In this document: piece by piece, positions 64,000-64,000 of the stretch | How positions within the stretch are numbered: position 1 is the stretch's first letter | Layout of the letters: each line of letters starts with the position of its first letter | Source: Ostrinia nubilalis | Taxonomy: Eukaryota; Arthropoda; Insecta; Lepidoptera; Crambidae | Reading direction: 5' to 3' | NCBI RefSeq assembly: GCF_963855985.1 | Contig: NC_087118.1 | Location: forward strand, 2,666,001-2,730,000 | Length of the DNA stretch: 64,000 bases | Notes under the pieces: model-generated | Databases searched by the model: none | What the model was told of the DNA's origin: nothing | The model's input: only the letters and a program-made list of their open reading frames with translations | Position numbers and translations under genes: made by a program

Positions 64000-64000
64000 T

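Overview
The window looks like insect nuclear DNA, most probably from a butterfly or moth. It is almost entirely transposable elements. I found no convincing host gene, no structural RNA gene and no CRISPR array. The insect call rests on several things: BEL/Pao, Ty3/gypsy, copia, R1-like, RTE-like and restriction-endonuclease-type LINE families, two retrotransposon ORFs with a baculovirus-F-like envelope region, tRNA-derived SINEs, and Helitron-like repeats of a type common in Lepidoptera. Family names come from motifs I read myself, not from a database search.

Layout. 1-5.5 kb: 3' part of a BEL/Pao element whose single reading frame joins pol to an envelope-like region. 5.8-9.7 kb: decayed minus-strand Ty3/gypsy element (CsRn1/Kabuki type), interrupted by a 146-bp LINE tail. 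9.8-11.3 kb: pieces of other minus-strand gypsy elements, one split by an 817-bp terminal-inverted-repeat (TIR) element. 11.7-21.0 kb: a complete, very young BEL/Pao element with a 1957-codon gag-pol frame; its right LTR carries a second, 1246-bp copy of the same TIR family, which itself carries a SINE. 21.0-25.8 kb: LINE tails, a SINE, a gag-protease fragment and a minus-strand BEL end. 25.8-30.8 kb: decayed copia element 1.

30.8-57.6 kb: one errantivirus-like gypsy element blown up by nesting. Removing copia element 2 (4,624 bp), a mariner-like compound (13,360 bp), a hAT-like element (1,028 bp) and a second mariner-like element (692 bp) leaves about 7.0 kb, the normal size for such an element. 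The 13.4-kb compound holds its own second layer: another mariner-like palindrome containing a hAT-like element, and a 9.8-kb LTR element with no recognised genes. The LTR element in turn holds an R1-like LINE, two palindromes, a Helitron-like unit, a 672-bp repeat and an RTE-like LINE inverted in the manner of twin priming.

57.6-64.0 kb: a gypsy LTR with leader, a LINE of the Jockey/CR1 group, AT-rich sequence with a coding relic of an unnamed arthropod family, and a minus-strand BEL pol running off the right edge.

These genes do not form a pathway. What links them is insertion order, read from target-site duplications (TSDs). The youngest events appear to be the Pao element and copia element 2, plus the TIR copy inside the Pao LTR. 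All comparisons were made by eye.
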